From Streptomyces albogriseolus (GTDB lineage: Bacteria; Actinomycetota; Actinomycetes; Streptomycetales; Streptomycetaceae): 64,000 nucleotides of DNA. Location of the stretch: contig BMVA01000004.1 of NCBI GenBank assembly GCA_014650475.1, positions 186,001-250,000 of the forward strand, given 5' to 3'. Position 1 is the first letter of the stretch; each line of letters opens with the position of its first letter. The notes under the pieces are model-generated. The model was not told where the DNA came from. It worked only from the letters and a program-made list of their open reading frames with translations, and made no database searches. Below are positions 36,382 through 45,831 of the stretch, in pieces. A program made the position numbers and the translations under genes.

Positions 36382-37094
36382 TAGGGGCAGGCCCGGCGGA
36401 CCGGCGGACCGGGCGGCACGAGCTCCCGCAGCGCCACCCCCGTCAAGCTCCGTACCTCGCGTGACAGATGGGGCTGGTCCGCGTAGCCGGCGCGGATCGC
36501 GGTCTCGGCGAAGGGGACGCCCGAGCGGGCCAGGGCCAGGGCGCGGCGCATCCGGAGGATGCGGGCCAGGGTCTTCGGGCCGTAGCCGAACGCGGTGAGC
36601 GAACGGCGGTGCAACTGGCGGGCCCCCAGACCGAGTTCGTCGGCGGTCCCGGCGACCGGGCGGCCCGCGTCGAGGGCCGCGACCAGGCGGGTCAGCAGCG
36701 GGTCGGGCGGGGCGGCCGACGCGGCCAGGCGGAGGGCGACGTCCTCCAGGCCGCGCGCCGGGTGGTGCGCCGCGTGCACGCGGGCGGTCGCGTGCCGCAC
36801 CTCCGCCGCCGGCCACAGGTCGGCCAGCTCCACGCGGCGGTCACGCAGTGCGTGGGCGGGCACGCCCAGCAGGGTGGGCGCGGTGCCGGGGTGGAAACGG
36901 ATCCCGGCCCAGGGGCCGGCCGCTCCCCCGTCGACGTGGGCGTGGGTGTCGGGGCCCGCGACCAGCAGGCGGCCGTCGTGCCACAGCAGGTCCATGCAGC
37001 CGTCGGGCAGCACCCGGCCCGGCCCGTCGTCGCCGGAGGGGGTGCTGGTCCACACGGCCGCGCCCGGCAGCCGTGACGCGCGCTCCCTGTACAC
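36381..37094 (-). CDS. AraC-family regulator with DUF6597-type N-terminal domain
   Basis: 237 residues. The N-terminal half [20 protein letters not shown] and [12 protein letters not shown] matches the DUF6597 domain that often precedes AraC helix-turn-helices; the C-terminal pair reads [20 protein letters not shown] and [23 protein letters not shown] 37094 fits family starts ([12 protein letters not shown]). It starts 10 bases after the stop of the second AraC gene upstream, so they form an operon. Its stop is at the MITE boundary. Confidence 0.88.
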   Translation of the reverse strand: MYRERASRLPGAAVWTSTPSGDDGPGRVLPDGCMDLLWHDGRLLVAGPDTHAHVDGGAAGPWAGIRFHPGTAPTLLGVPAHALRDRRVELADLWPAAEVRHATARVHAAHHPARGLEDVALRLAASAAPPDPLLTRLVAALDAGRPVAGTADELGLGARQLHRRSLTAFGYGPKTLARILRMRRALALARSGVPFAETAIRAGYADQPHLSREVRSLTGVALRELVPPGPPVRRACP

Positions 37095-37104
37095 GGGGTC
37101 CAGG

Positions 37105-38043
37105 CTACGCGGCGGCCCGGTTCCGCCACTCCTGCGGACTGACGCCGTAGGCCCGTTTGAACGCCGTGGAGAGGGCGAAGGCGCTGCTGTAGCCGACCTG
37201 GCGGGCGAGGGCGGCGAGGGTGTCGTCGGTGTCGCGCAGCCGGTCGGCGGCGAGGGCGAGACGCCAGCCGGTGAGGTAGGACATCGGGGGTTCGCCGACG
37301 AGCCGGGTGAAGCGGCGGGCGAGGGCGGCCCGGGAGACGCCGGCCTTCTCGGCGAGCCCGGCGACGGTCCAGGGGCGGGCCGGGTCGTCCTGGAGGAGCC
37401 GCAGCACCGGGCCGACGACCGGGTCGGACAGGGCCTCGTACCAGGCGGGCGGCTCCGCCTCGGGGCGTGCGAACCAGGCCCGCAGGGCGGCGATGACGAG
37501 AAGGTCGAGCAGCCGGTCCAGGACGACCTCCTGGCCGGGTGCGTCCCGCGTGACCTCCTGCGTCAGCAGCGGGGTGAGCGGGCAGTCCCACACGTCGGCG
37601 CCGAGGGAGAGCAGCGGCGGCAGCGCGTCCAGCAGCCGGCCGCCGATCTCGCCGCGCATCTGGTAGGCGCCGATGAGCAGCACGGTCTCGCCGTCGGGCC
37701 GGTCGCCCCAGGTGCGGACGCCAAGGTCCATCGAGCCGTTGAGGGGCCGTCCGTCGGGGTAGTGGCAGTCGCCGCCGGGCAGGATCAGCGCCTGCGGCGG
37801 GGTGCCGGGGGCGTCGGCGCAGGTGTAGGGGTCGGGGCCGCGGGCGACGGCGAGGTCGCCGGCGCGCAGCCGGATCCGTTCGCCCCGGTCGGGCAGCAGC
37901 CAGGCGTCACCACGAACGACGAGCATCACCGTCAGCGGGGCGCGGTCCTCCACCCGCACCGCCCACGGCGGGTCGAAGCACGCCCGGATCATGAACGCGC
38001 CGCGGGCGCGGGGACCCTCCAGCAGGCCGGTGAGTGCGTCCAT
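37105..38043 (-). CDS. AraC-family regulator with cupin-type sensor domain
   Basis: 312 residues. An N-terminal cupin-like domain ([40 protein letters not shown]) carries the AraC_binding_6-type pattern. The C-terminal tandem helix-turn-helix reads [40 protein letters not shown] and [12 protein letters not shown]. It is divergent from the NmrA-like reductase with an inverted repeat between, so that reductase is its probable target, as is common for this regulator type. Confidence 0.92.
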   Translation of the reverse strand: MDALTGLLEGPRARGAFMIRACFDPPWAVRVEDRAPLTVMLVVRGDAWLLPDRGERIRLRAGDLAVARGPDPYTCADAPGTPPQALILPGGDCHYPDGRPLNGSMDLGVRTWGDRPDGETVLLIGAYQMRGEIGGRLLDALPPLLSLGADVWDCPLTPLLTQEVTRDAPGQEVVLDRLLDLLVIAALRAWFARPEAEPPAWYEALSDPVVGPVLRLLQDDPARPWTVAGLAEKAGVSRAALARRFTRLVGEPPMSYLTGWRLALAADRLRDTDDTLAALARQVGYSSAFALSTAFKRAYGVSPQEWRNRAAA

Positions 38044-38090
38044 GGGGCCAGCGTAGACGCGGGCGTATGCGGGCGCGCCGCTCGACGATG

Positions 38091-38106
38091 GTTCCGGGCG
38101 CGGAAC
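38091..38106. promoter_or_regulatory. Inverted repeat between AraC and NmrA-like genes
   Basis: GTTCCG-GGCG-CGGAAC, perfect 6-base arms, within the 81-base divergent gap (38044-38124). A plausible regulator-binding site or overlapping promoter element. Confidence 0.55.
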
Positions 38107-38124
38107 GGCAGTTGACTCGGAGGC

Positions 38125-38964
38125 ATGAACGGGACGACACGTACGAACGACATGACACTGGTGGTCACCGGGGCCTCGGGGCGGACCGGGAGCCGGGTGG
38201 CGCGGGCCGCTCGGGCGGCCGGGATGACGGTGCGTCCCGCGTCGCGGGCGACCGGCTTCGACTGGGCGGACCGCGCGACGTGGGAGGGCGCGCTGCGCGG
38301 GGCCGACGCGGCCTATCTGGTGCACCCGGCCGACGTGGGCGCGCCGGGGACGGCCGAGGCGGTCGGCGAGCTGGCGGCGGCCGCCCTGGGCGTGGGGGTG
38401 CGGCGGCTGGTGCTGCTGTCCGCGCGGGGGGAGGACCAGGCGCTGCCCACGGAGGAGGCGCTGCGGGCGTCCGGCGCGGACTGGACGGTGGTGCGGTCGG
38501 CGTGGTTCGCGCAGAACTTCGGCGAGGGACCGCTGGCCGGGGAGCTGCGCCGCGGGGAGCTGGTGTTCCCGGCGGGCGAAGTGGCGGAGCCGTTCGTCGA
38601 CGTGCGGGACGTCGCGGACGTGGTGGTGGCCGCGCTGGCCGGCGGGGAGCGGTACGCGGGGCGGACGCTGACCGTGACCGGACCGCGGCTGCTCACCTGG
38701 GCGGAGGCGGTGGCCGAGATCGCGGAGGCGACGGGACGTGCGCTGACGTACCGGGCGGTGCCGGCGGACGCCTACCGGGAGACGCTGACCGGGTTCGGGG
38801 TGCCGGACGAGGAGGCCGCGTTCCTCGTCGGGGTGTTCGCGACCCTGCTCGACGGGCGCAACGCGCGCGTGGAGGACGGGGTGCGGCGGGTGCTGGGCCG
38901 GGAGCCGCGGGACTTCTCCGACGTCGTGCGGGAGGCCGCGACGGACGGGGCCTGGAAGGAGTGA
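38125..38964 (+). CDS. NmrA/ergot-alkaloid-type NAD(P)-binding protein
   Basis: 279 residues. The N-terminal Rossmann motif GASGRTGSRV, FVDVRDVADVVVAALAG and the absence of the SDR YxxxK pair place it in the atypical SDR (NmrA-like) family; relatives act as NAD(P)H-dependent reductases or redox sensors. ATG 38125 has GGAGG almost touching it, so ATG 38152 (MTLVVTGASGRTG) is possible. It is divergent from the cupin-AraC regulator, which probably controls it. Confidence 0.88.
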   Translation: MNGTTRTNDMTLVVTGASGRTGSRVARAARAAGMTVRPASRATGFDWADRATWEGALRGADAAYLVHPADVGAPGTAEAVGELAAAALGVGVRRLVLLSARGEDQALPTEEALRASGADWTVVRSAWFAQNFGEGPLAGELRRGELVFPAGEVAEPFVDVRDVADVVVAALAGGERYAGRTLTVTGPRLLTWAEAVAEIAEATGRALTYRAVPADAYRETLTGFGVPDEEAAFLVGVFATLLDGRNARVEDGVRRVLGREPRDFSDVVREAATDGAWKE

Positions 38965-38991
38965 CCTCCCGGAGGCCCGCCCCCCGGCAGG

Positions 38992-40152
38992 TCAGTCGCG
39001 GCGCTTGTCGTCGTGACCCGGCCCGTCCCCGTTCCCGTTCACGTCGCGGGGCTGGACGGACTTGGAGTGGGTGCGGAGGCGGGCCGTGACGTCCTCGGGG
39101 GGCAGGAAGCGCGACCAGCGTTCGGGGAACTCGGAGGGCATGTCGGGGTCCGCGTCCCCGGACGCCGTGGTGCGGGCGACGTACTCGGCGACCTGCGCCT
39201 GCCGCTGCCGCTCGTTGGCCTCGCGGGCCGCGGCGGTGGCGGCGGCCGGCCACACCCGGTCGATGGCCGCGTTGACGGCCGCGCCGACGAGCACGGCGAA
39301 CGCGGACACGCCGATCCACAGCAGCACGGCCACGGGCGCCGCGAGGGAGCCGTAGATGGTGGGGCCCTCGACGGTGTTGGTGAGGTAGATGCGCAGCAGG
39401 AAGCTGCCGAGCACCCACATGGCGAGGGCGACCAGCGCGCCCGGCACGTCCTCGATCCACGGGGACCGCACGGGCACGGACACGTGGTAGAGCGTGGTCA
39501 GGAAGGCCACGGAGAGCAGGATGACGACCGGCCAGTAGAGGATCTGCACGAGCGTCGTCGACCAGGGCACGACGTCCACCACCGCGTCCGGTCCCGCGAC
39601 CATCAGCGGCAGCGCGACCGAGCCGATCAGCAGGGCCACGATGAACAGCAGGAAGGAGAGCAGCCGGGTCCTGACGATGCCCCGGACGCCGTCGAGGCCG
39701 TACATGACGGTGATGGTGTCGATGAAGACGTTCACCGCGCGGGACCCGGACCAGACGGCGATCAGGAAGCCGAGGGAGATCACGTCGGGCCGGCCGCCCT
39801 TGGTGACGTCTCTGAGGATCGGCTCGGCGATCTCCGTGACGCCCCGGTCGGACAGCACCGTGCGGGAGGCGTCCAGGAGGTTGCGCTGCACGCTCTGGAT
39901 GGTGTCCGCGCCGGTCCAGGCGTCGACGTAGCCGAGCAGGCCGATCAGGCTGAGCAGCAGCGGGGGCACCGACAGCAGCGTGAAGAACGCCGCCTCGGCC
40001 GCCAGGCCCAGGATGCGGTACTCCATGCACGAGTTGACGGTGTCCTTGAGCAGCAGCCAGGCCGTCCTGCGTTTGGACACGTTCCGGTACAGGGCACGGG
40101 CCCGGTGGAGGCGACCGGAGGGCGCGTCTGGGGAATCACTTGCTGGCTGCAC
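38992..40152 (-). CDS. YihY/virulence factor BrkB family membrane protein
   Basis: 386 residues with six hydrophobic helices (for example AAFFTLLSVPPLLLSLIGLL, FLLFIVALLIGSVALPLMVA, VLLWIGVSAFAVLVGAAVNA) and the family motif GVRGIVRTRLLSFLLFI. The C-terminal 60 residues are charged and cytoplasmic. The family is widespread and of uncertain function (earlier called RNase BN). GTG 40152 starts VQPASDSPDAPS; the ribosome site is weak. It is divergent from aidB-like dehydrogenase across 90 bases. Confidence 0.88.
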   Translation of the reverse strand: MQPASDSPDAPSGRLHRARALYRNVSKRRTAWLLLKDTVNSCMEYRILGLAAEAAFFTLLSVPPLLLSLIGLLGYVDAWTGADTIQSVQRNLLDASRTVLSDRGVTEIAEPILRDVTKGGRPDVISLGFLIAVWSGSRAVNVFIDTITVMYGLDGVRGIVRTRLLSFLLFIVALLIGSVALPLMVAGPDAVVDVVPWSTTLVQILYWPVVILLSVAFLTTLYHVSVPVRSPWIEDVPGALVALAMWVLGSFLLRIYLTNTVEGPTIYGSLAAPVAVLLWIGVSAFAVLVGAAVNAAIDRVWPAAATAAAREANERQRQAQVAEYVARTTASGDADPDMPSEFPERWSRFLPPEDVTARLRTHSKSVQPRDVNGNGDGPGHDDKRRD

Positions 40153-40242
40153 GAACCAAAGGTATCCGCCACGCACGGCGCCACTCACCCACAGGCCCGG
40201 TCCTCGCGTGAGGCGGGGCGGGGGGCGGGGTAGGTTCGCCTC

Positions 40243-41874
40243 ATGGCAGGCATCACGCACACCGTGACCAACCAGGTTCCGCCGCTCGTCCAGTACGACG
40301 TGTTCGGCTCGGACCGGGCCCTGGTGGAGGCGGTCGAGCGGCACCTGACGGCCGAGGCCCGGGAGGACGGGCTCGCGGAGCTGTCGGCGCTGGGGCACAC
40401 GTGCGGGTCCGCGCAGGTGCAGGAGTGGGGGGTGCAGGCGAACGAGAACCCGCCGCGGCTGCGCACCCACGACCGGTACGGCCACCGGATCGACGAGGTC
40501 GACTTCCACCCGGCCTGGCACCGGCTGCTCGGCAAGGGCGTCTCGGCGGGTCTGACGGCGGCCTGGGGCCGGCCCGGCGGGCATGTGCGCCGGGCGGCGG
40601 CCTTCCTGATGTGGACGCAGGTGGAGGCGGGCAACTGCTGCCCGCTGTCGATGACGCACGCGGCGGTGCCCGCGCTGCGCACCGACCCGGAGCTGGCCGC
40701 CGTGTGGGAGCCCCGGCTGACGTCGATGGTCTACGACCGCGCCCTGCGGCCCGCCGGACAGAAGCCCGGCGCGCTCTTCGGCATGGGGATGACCGAGAAG
40801 CAGGGCGGCAGCGACGTCCGGGCGAACACGACGGCCGCGCGGCCGCTGGCCGAGGACGGGACGTACGCGCTGACCGGGCACAAGTGGTTCTGCTCGGCGC
40901 CGATGTCGGACGCCTTCCTGGTGCTGGCGCAGGCGCCCGGCGGACTGACCTGCTTCCTGGTGCCGCGGGTGCTGGAGGACGGCAGCCGCAACGTGTTCGC
41001 CCTGCAGCGGCTCAAGGACAAGTTGGGCAACCGTTCCAACGCCTCCGCCGAGGTCGAGTTCGACGGCACGTGGGCGCGCCGGGTCGGCGAGGAGGGGCGC
41101 GGGGTGCGCACCATCATCGGGATGGTGGCGGCCACGCGGCTGGACTGCGTGCTGGGCTCGGCGGGGCTGATGCGGCAGGCCGTGGCGCAGGCGGTGCACC
41201 ACTGCGCGCACCGGGCGGCGTTCGGCGGGAAGCTGCTGGACAAGCCGCTGATGCGCAACGTGCTGGCCGATCTGGCGCTGGAGTCGGAGGCGGCGACGAC
41301 GCTGGCGCTGCGGCTGGCGGCGGCGTACGACGACGGCGGCGAGCAGGAGCGGGCCCTGCTGCGGATCGCGGTGCCGGCGGCGAAGTACTGGGTGACGAAG
41401 CGGTGCGCGCCCGTCGCGGTGGAGGCGGCGGAGTGCCTCGGCGGCAACGGCTACGTGGAGGAGTCGGGGATGCCCCGGCTGGTGCGGGAGTCGCCGCTGA
41501 ACTCGGTCTGGGAGGGCGCGGGCAATGTGCAGGCGCTCGACGTGCTGCGGGCGCTGCGGGACCCGGCGACGCTGGACGCCTATCTGCGGGAGGTCGGCCG
41601 GGCGCGCGGGGCGGACCACCGGCTGGACGCGGCGATCAAGGACCTGCTGACCGACCTGGCGGACCTGGAGGGCGTCGAGGGGCGGGCGCGGCGGCTCACG
41701 GAGCGGCTGGCGCTGGTGCTGCAGGGGTCGCTGCTGGTGCGGCACGCGCCGCCGGAGGTCGCGGACGCGTTCTGCGCGGGGCGGCTGGGCGGCGACGCGG
41801 GCGCCGCGTTCGGGACACTGCCGCCCACCCTGGATCTGGCGTCGGTGGTGGACCGGGCCCGCCCGTTGTCCTGA
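40243..41874 (+). CDS. AidB-like acyl-CoA dehydrogenase
   Basis: 543 residues, close to E. coli AidB (541) and longer than ordinary acyl-CoA dehydrogenases. EKQGGSDVRANTT, the GHKWFCSAPMSD loop and RESPLNSVWEGAGN are AidB-type motifs. AidB binds DNA and flavin in the adaptive response, while others of the family are isovaleryl-CoA-like dehydrogenases; whether this copy helps against alkylation is inference, although an Ada gene lies in the same window 38 kb away. No Shine-Dalgarno; TAGGTT (40231-40236) ends 6 bases before the ATG, so a leaderless start is likely. Confidence 0.9.
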   Translation: MAGITHTVTNQVPPLVQYDVFGSDRALVEAVERHLTAEAREDGLAELSALGHTCGSAQVQEWGVQANENPPRLRTHDRYGHRIDEVDFHPAWHRLLGKGVSAGLTAAWGRPGGHVRRAAAFLMWTQVEAGNCCPLSMTHAAVPALRTDPELAAVWEPRLTSMVYDRALRPAGQKPGALFGMGMTEKQGGSDVRANTTAARPLAEDGTYALTGHKWFCSAPMSDAFLVLAQAPGGLTCFLVPRVLEDGSRNVFALQRLKDKLGNRSNASAEVEFDGTWARRVGEEGRGVRTIIGMVAATRLDCVLGSAGLMRQAVAQAVHHCAHRAAFGGKLLDKPLMRNVLADLALESEAATTLALRLAAAYDDGGEQERALLRIAVPAAKYWVTKRCAPVAVEAAECLGGNGYVEESGMPRLVRESPLNSVWEGAGNVQALDVLRALRDPATLDAYLREVGRARGADHRLDAAIKDLLTDLADLEGVEGRARRLTERLALVLQGSLLVRHAPPEVADAFCAGRLGGDAGAAFGTLPPTLDLASVVDRARPLS

Positions 41875-41890
41875 GGCCCTTGACCCGAGC

Positions 41891-41950
41891 GCCCAAGGGG
41901 CGCGGGGAACTGCGCGACCAGCCACGACGGACGCGCACCCGCCGACGCGC
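41891..41950. repeat. Streptomyces-type intergenic repeat (tentative)
   Basis: The stretch containing AAGGGGCGCGGGGAACTGCG and CGACCAGCCACGACGG resembles a repeat I have often seen between Streptomyces genes. I recall it from memory and could not align it. It lies in the 350-base gap between the AidB-like gene and the GAF regulator. Confidence 0.4.
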
Positions 41951-41999
41951 ATCAAGCCGCACCCCGTGCCGCGCACCGCCCAGCTGCCGCAGGCATGCC

Positions 42000-42037
42000 G
42001 CGGGGGTGGTGCTGCGCCGACACGGCACCACCCCCGC
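42000..42037 (+). terminator. Long stem-loop terminator
   Basis: GCGGGGGTGGTGC (42000-42012) and GCACCACCCCCGC (42025-42037), 13 perfect pairs with a 12-base loop, downstream of the AidB-like gene. It probably ends that transcript. Confidence 0.85.
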
Positions 42038-42120
42038 CGCCACGGACTCCCGAAGAGCCGTGCACGCCGCTCGGGACGGCGTCGTTCGAGTTTCGGACAG
42101 TGAGCGCTTCTGTCACCAGA

Positions 42121-42138
42121 GTTGCAGGGGGTTGCAAC
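42121..42138. promoter_or_regulatory. GTTGCA inverted repeat upstream of GAF regulator
   Basis: GTTGCA (42121-42126), 6 bases, TGCAAC (42133-42138), about 90 bases before the GTG start. A possible autoregulatory site; the remaining bases to 42224 hold the GGGAGG ribosome site and no gene. Confidence 0.5.
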
Positions 42139-42224
42139 GTGCTGTCCTCGTGCCGGTACTGAGCGTCCTCATCGGGGGCAGACGGCAGTATTGGGGTCCG
42201 ACAGGTTTTCTCCCGGGAGGTCCG

Positions 42225-43502
42225 GTGGCGCTCTCGCCGATGGACGTGTCGCATCTGGCCGCCGTCGACACCGTGCGCGCGGCGCGCGTGCTCGACGAGG
42301 TCCGTTCCGCCGCGCTGTCGGGGCGGCCCGCGCCCGTTCCTCCCCGCCCGGTGATCGGGCAGTCCTGGGAGCGGGTGCTGCGCAGCGGGGTGGACCCGGA
42401 CCACGGCCGGCGCAGCGGGCTGCTGTCGATGGAAGAGGTGCGCCGGCGCCGGGAGGCCTCGCCGCTGAGGCATGTGCTGCCGGTGCTGCGCGAGGGGCTG
42501 TTGTCGGTCGCGGACGTCGCCCGCCACATCATGGTGGTGGCCGACGACGAGGGCCGGGTGCTGTGGCGGGAGGGCAGCGCGCCGGTGCTGCGCAAGGCGG
42601 ACGGGCTGGGCTTCGAGGTCGGCGCGGACTGGCGGGAGGACGTCGTCGGCACCAACGGGGTGGGCACGCCCGCGGTGACCGGACGCCCCGTGCAGGTCTT
42701 CGCCTTCGAGCATTTCGTACGGTCGCACGCCACCTGGACCTGCTCGGGCGCGCCCGTCACCGACCCGCGGGACGGGCGGCTGATCGGCGTGGTCGACGTG
42801 AGCGGCCCGCTGGAGACCATGCACCCGGCGACGCTGGCGTGGGTGGACTCGGTGGCGAAGCTGGCCGAGGCGCGGCTGCGGGAGATGCACGTGCGGTCGC
42901 TGGAGAGGCTGCGGGCGGTGGCGGCGCCGGTGCTGTCCCGGACCGACGGACGGGCGCTGGTCGTCGACCGGCACGGGTGGACGGCGGCGGTGACCGGGAT
43001 GCCGTACACGGAGCGGCTGGCGCTGCCCAAGTCGGTGTCCGCGGGCCAGCGGTGGCTGCCGGCGCTGGGGCGGTGCACGCTGGAGCCGCTCGCCGGGGGC
43101 TGGCTGGTGCGGGCGGCGGACGAGCCGTCGCCGCGTCCCGCCGCGCGGATCGTGCTGGACCTGGGCGGGCCGGGCCGGCGGTCGGTGCGGGTGTCCGACG
43201 GGGCCGGCTCGTGGACCCGTGAACTGAGCCCTCGGCACGCCGAGTTGCTGTATCTGCTGGCCGTGCACCGTGCGGGCCGCAGCGCCGCCGATCTGGCCCG
43301 TGACGTGTTCGGCGACCCGGCCCGCACGGTGACGGTCCGCGCGGAGATGTCCCGCGTACGGCGCTATCTGGGGGCGCTGCTGGAGCACCGGCCGTACCGC
43401 TTCACGGAGTCCGCCGAGGTGGAGGTGGTGCTGCCGGACAGTCCCGGGGACCTCTTCCCGCGCACGGGGTCCGCCCCGGGCCTGGTGCGCGGCCCGCGCT
43501 GA
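42225..43502 (+). CDS. GAF-domain signal regulator (AcoR-like N-terminus, no ATPase)
   Basis: 425 residues. The N-terminal region PVIGQSWERVLRSGVDPDHG and a GAF domain with VVADDEGRVLWREG, EDVVGTNGVGTPAVTGRPVQ and HPATLAWVDSVAKLAEARL resemble the sensor half of acetoin activators (AcoR). The sigma-54 ATPase is absent; instead the C-terminus (ELLYLLAVHRAGRSAADLAR, TVTVRAEMSRVRRYLGALLE) looks like a winged DNA-binding domain. GTG 42225 has GGGAGG at a rather short spacing. The ligand and targets are unknown. Confidence 0.85.
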   Translation: MALSPMDVSHLAAVDTVRAARVLDEVRSAALSGRPAPVPPRPVIGQSWERVLRSGVDPDHGRRSGLLSMEEVRRRREASPLRHVLPVLREGLLSVADVARHIMVVADDEGRVLWREGSAPVLRKADGLGFEVGADWREDVVGTNGVGTPAVTGRPVQVFAFEHFVRSHATWTCSGAPVTDPRDGRLIGVVDVSGPLETMHPATLAWVDSVAKLAEARLREMHVRSLERLRAVAAPVLSRTDGRALVVDRHGWTAAVTGMPYTERLALPKSVSAGQRWLPALGRCTLEPLAGGWLVRAADEPSPRPAARIVLDLGGPGRRSVRVSDGAGSWTRELSPRHAELLYLLAVHRAGRSAADLARDVFGDPARTVTVRAEMSRVRRYLGALLEHRPYRFTESAEVEVVLPDSPGDLFPRTGSAPGLVRGPR

Positions 43503-43701
43503 GGATCTGGCCGGAAACCGCCGCGCCGACGGGGTACATCTGTACGTGGGTACGTGCCCTTGGGCGGCCCACGCGTGAAATTGCAGGGTCTTCGTCCCGT
43601 CCGGCCTCCGGCTGTCGTAGCATCCGGGGACGGGCCGTCCCATCTGCTCCACGGTCAACCCGCGGATCACCGGACGCAGTTGGCTTGCTCGGGAGGACGT
43701 C

Positions 43702-44976
43702 ATGAAGCATCGCGGCAGACATCGCCGGCGCCGCAGAGGCAGGGCGCTGCGCGCCACGCTGGCCGGTATGGCCCTGGCGCTCACCGCGGCCGCCACCATG
43801 ATCAGCACCTCGCAGGCCACCGACGCCGACGACCCCGGCGCCCTGAAGCCGCTCACCGCGGCCGCCGACACCGCGCCGCTGCGGCTGACCGAACACGCCG
43901 TCCCCGGCGCCGAACTGGACCGTCTCACCGCGTCGATGGGTCCCGCCGTGGGCGTGGGCGCCGTGCTCGCCGACCCGGACGGGGCGCTGAAGGACGCCGA
44001 CGACTGCACGGACGACGACCGGCGGGCGCTGCCCGTCGAGCCGGCCGTGACCACGGCGTACTGCTGGCCCGAGCGGGACACCGACGGCTGGCGGGCCGGC
44101 GCGGTCACCACCTCGGGGGACGCCGACGAGGACGGCCGCTGGGGCCCGCACCGGGTGATCCTCTCCGGGTGGACCCGCAGCTCCGGCACGCCCGCCGAGC
44201 AGGGGCTCGCGCGGATCGCCTTCGTGGCCGCCGACGACGACCGGGCGCCGCGCTACACCTGGGCGCTGCTCGCCGTGCCGGAGGACGGCGGACGGGACTT
44301 CCGCGGGCTGGGCTCCGACGTGTCGGGCATGGTCTGGTACCAGGACAAGCTGCTCGTCACCGCGGGCCGGGGCGAGGGCGGCGCGCTGTACGTGTACGAC
44401 CTGGACCGGGTGCAGCGGGCCTCGGTGGACGCCCGGGCCGTGGGGCGCGTGCCCGGCGGCTGGTCGGCGGCGGGCGCCCGGTACGTCCTGCCGGCGGTCG
44501 CCTCCTACGGGACGGCGGGCGCCGGCGCGCCGCGGCCCGGCGGGATCGCCCTGGACCGCAGCACCGCGCCCGACAGCCTGGTGGCGCACGAGGCGACGGC
44601 CCCCGAAGAGGAGGGCCCGACCCGGCTGTGGCGGTACGCGTTCGGTCCCCGCCCGGAGCGCGGCGCGCTGCTGCGGACCGATCCGGTCGAGGTGTACGCG
44701 ACCGAACTGACGGACGTGCGCGGGGTGCTGGCGCACCGCTCGGACTGGTACGTCAGCCGTGCCGCGGGCGCGCCGGAGGAGCGCGGCACGCTGTGGCGGC
44801 AGGACGCGAAGGGCGCGAGCCCGGTGCGCTGCGGCGCGGACGAGACGTACCGCTGCTGGAGCGGTCCCGCGACGTCCCTGTCGTACTGGCAGGCGACCGG
44901 GGACGTGTGGGCGCAGTCGGGGCGGATGCTGTTCGCGCTGCCGCTCGCCGCGGTCGACGAGGCGCTGGAGCGGTAG
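43702..44976 (+). CDS. Secreted protein, beta-propeller-like, unknown function
   Basis: 424 residues. A long Arg-rich N-terminus ([20 protein letters not shown]) precedes a hydrophobic stretch and ALTAAATMISTSQA, a Sec signal with a probable cut near residue 40. The mature part has repeated beta motifs (GPHRVILSGWTRSSG, YTWALLAVPEDGG, MVWYQDKLLVTAGRGEGG, ALYVYDLDRV), suggesting a propeller. Cysteine pairs (DDCTDDD; AYCWPE; RCGADETYRCW) may form disulfides outside. GGGAGG lies 6 bases before the ATG. The preceding 199 bases hold no gene. Confidence 0.82.
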   Translation: MKHRGRHRRRRRGRALRATLAGMALALTAAATMISTSQATDADDPGALKPLTAAADTAPLRLTEHAVPGAELDRLTASMGPAVGVGAVLADPDGALKDADDCTDDDRRALPVEPAVTTAYCWPERDTDGWRAGAVTTSGDADEDGRWGPHRVILSGWTRSSGTPAEQGLARIAFVAADDDRAPRYTWALLAVPEDGGRDFRGLGSDVSGMVWYQDKLLVTAGRGEGGALYVYDLDRVQRASVDARAVGRVPGGWSAAGARYVLPAVASYGTAGAGAPRPGGIALDRSTAPDSLVAHEATAPEEEGPTRLWRYAFGPRPERGALLRTDPVEVYATELTDVRGVLAHRSDWYVSRAAGAPEERGTLWRQDAKGASPVRCGADETYRCWSGPATSLSYWQATGDVWAQSGRMLFALPLAAVDEALER

Positions 44977-45047
44977 CGGACCCACGGGTGTCCGGCCTGT
45001 GGGCAGGCGTTCGACACGGACGGGCGGCGGATGGTTGTCTTTCGGAC

Positions 45048-45620
45048 ATGACGACCCTCTCCGTGACCACCTGGTCCCTGGAGCAGACCGCGCCCACCGA
45101 TCTCCGTCCGGCCGCCGTGCCCGAGGGGGACGTGCGCGTGGTCCGCTCCGAGGTGCCCTCCCCCGAGTTCAGCCGGTTCCTGTACGCGTCGGTGGGCGGC
45201 GACATCCGCTGGACCGACCGGCTGGGCTGGACGTACGCGCGGTGGCAGGAGCATCTGGAGCGGCCCGGCGTGGAGACGTGGGTCGCCTACGACCGGGGCA
45301 CCCCGGCCGGGTACGTGGAGTTGGAGGCGCAGGACGAGGGGGTCGTGGAGATCCTCTACTTCGGGCTGCTGCCCGCCTTCCGCGGCCGGCGCATCGGCGG
45401 TCATCTGCTGTCGTACGGCGTGGCGCGCGCCTGGGACCTGGCGGACCGCCGGCCGGAGGTGAAGCCGACCACGCGGGTGTGGCTGCACACCTGCAGCAAG
45501 GACGGCGAGCACGCCCTGGACAACTATCTGCGGCGGGGTTTCCGGCTGTTCGACACCACGGTGGAGGACGAGCCGGAGGTGGCCACGCCGGGCCCGTGGC
45601 CGGGGGCCTACTCCGCCTGA
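45048..45620 (+). CDS. GNAT-family N-acetyltransferase
   Basis: 190 residues. The central GNAT core reads YVELEAQDEGVVEILYFGLL and PAFRGRRIGGHLLSYGVARA, the acetyl-CoA R/Q-x-x-G-x-G/A loop being RGRRIGG. The LHTCSKDGEHALDNYLRRGF ending is typical of family members acting on small amines. No Shine-Dalgarno is visible. It lies just before the cys cluster but is separated by the 45659 stem-loop, so it is probably its own unit. Confidence 0.88.
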   Translation: MTTLSVTTWSLEQTAPTDLRPAAVPEGDVRVVRSEVPSPEFSRFLYASVGGDIRWTDRLGWTYARWQEHLERPGVETWVAYDRGTPAGYVELEAQDEGVVEILYFGLLPAFRGRRIGGHLLSYGVARAWDLADRRPEVKPTTRVWLHTCSKDGEHALDNYLRRGFRLFDTTVEDEPEVATPGPWPGAYSA

Positions 45621-45658
45621 GCGGCTCCGGCAAGACCGCTCGCACCGCGTGTGACCAA

Positions 45659-45695
45659 GGACACCCTTGTCTCGTATACCGGGACAAGGGTGTCC
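45659..45695. terminator. Stem-loop between GNAT gene and sulfur operon
   Basis: GGACACCCTTGTC (45659-45671) and GACAAGGGTGTCC (45683-45695), 13 perfect pairs, 11-base loop containing GTATAC. It ends the GNAT transcript. Its spacing 53 bases before the leader-peptide start also allows a role as regulator site for the sulfur operon. Confidence 0.75.
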
Positions 45696-45747
45696 ACATT
45701 TCGGATGACGGTGGACTGCCTCCATTTCGCCGTGCCACGCTTCCGTC

Positions 45748-45831
45748 ATGCCTGGAACTGGAATCGCCTTGGTGAGTCGGCGGCACGTCGACCTCGGCCG
45801 CATGTCCAGCGCCATCTGTCCGGCGCGCTGA
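45748..45831 (+). CDS. Leader peptide of the sulfate assimilation operon
   Basis: 27 codons, MPGTGIALVSRRHVDLGRMS followed by SAICPAR and TGA. The LVSRRHVDLGRMSSAIC pattern is the conserved actinobacterial sulfur-gene leader peptide (annotated as putative leader peptide), with a single Cys near the end. Cysteine-dependent translation of such leaders is reported to attenuate downstream sulfur genes in mycobacteria, though those are poly-Cys. It lies 160 bases upstream of sulfite reductase with a small stem-loop (45865-45880) in between. No strong ribosome site was found. Confidence 0.8.
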   Translation: MPGTGIALVSRRHVDLGRMSSAICPAR

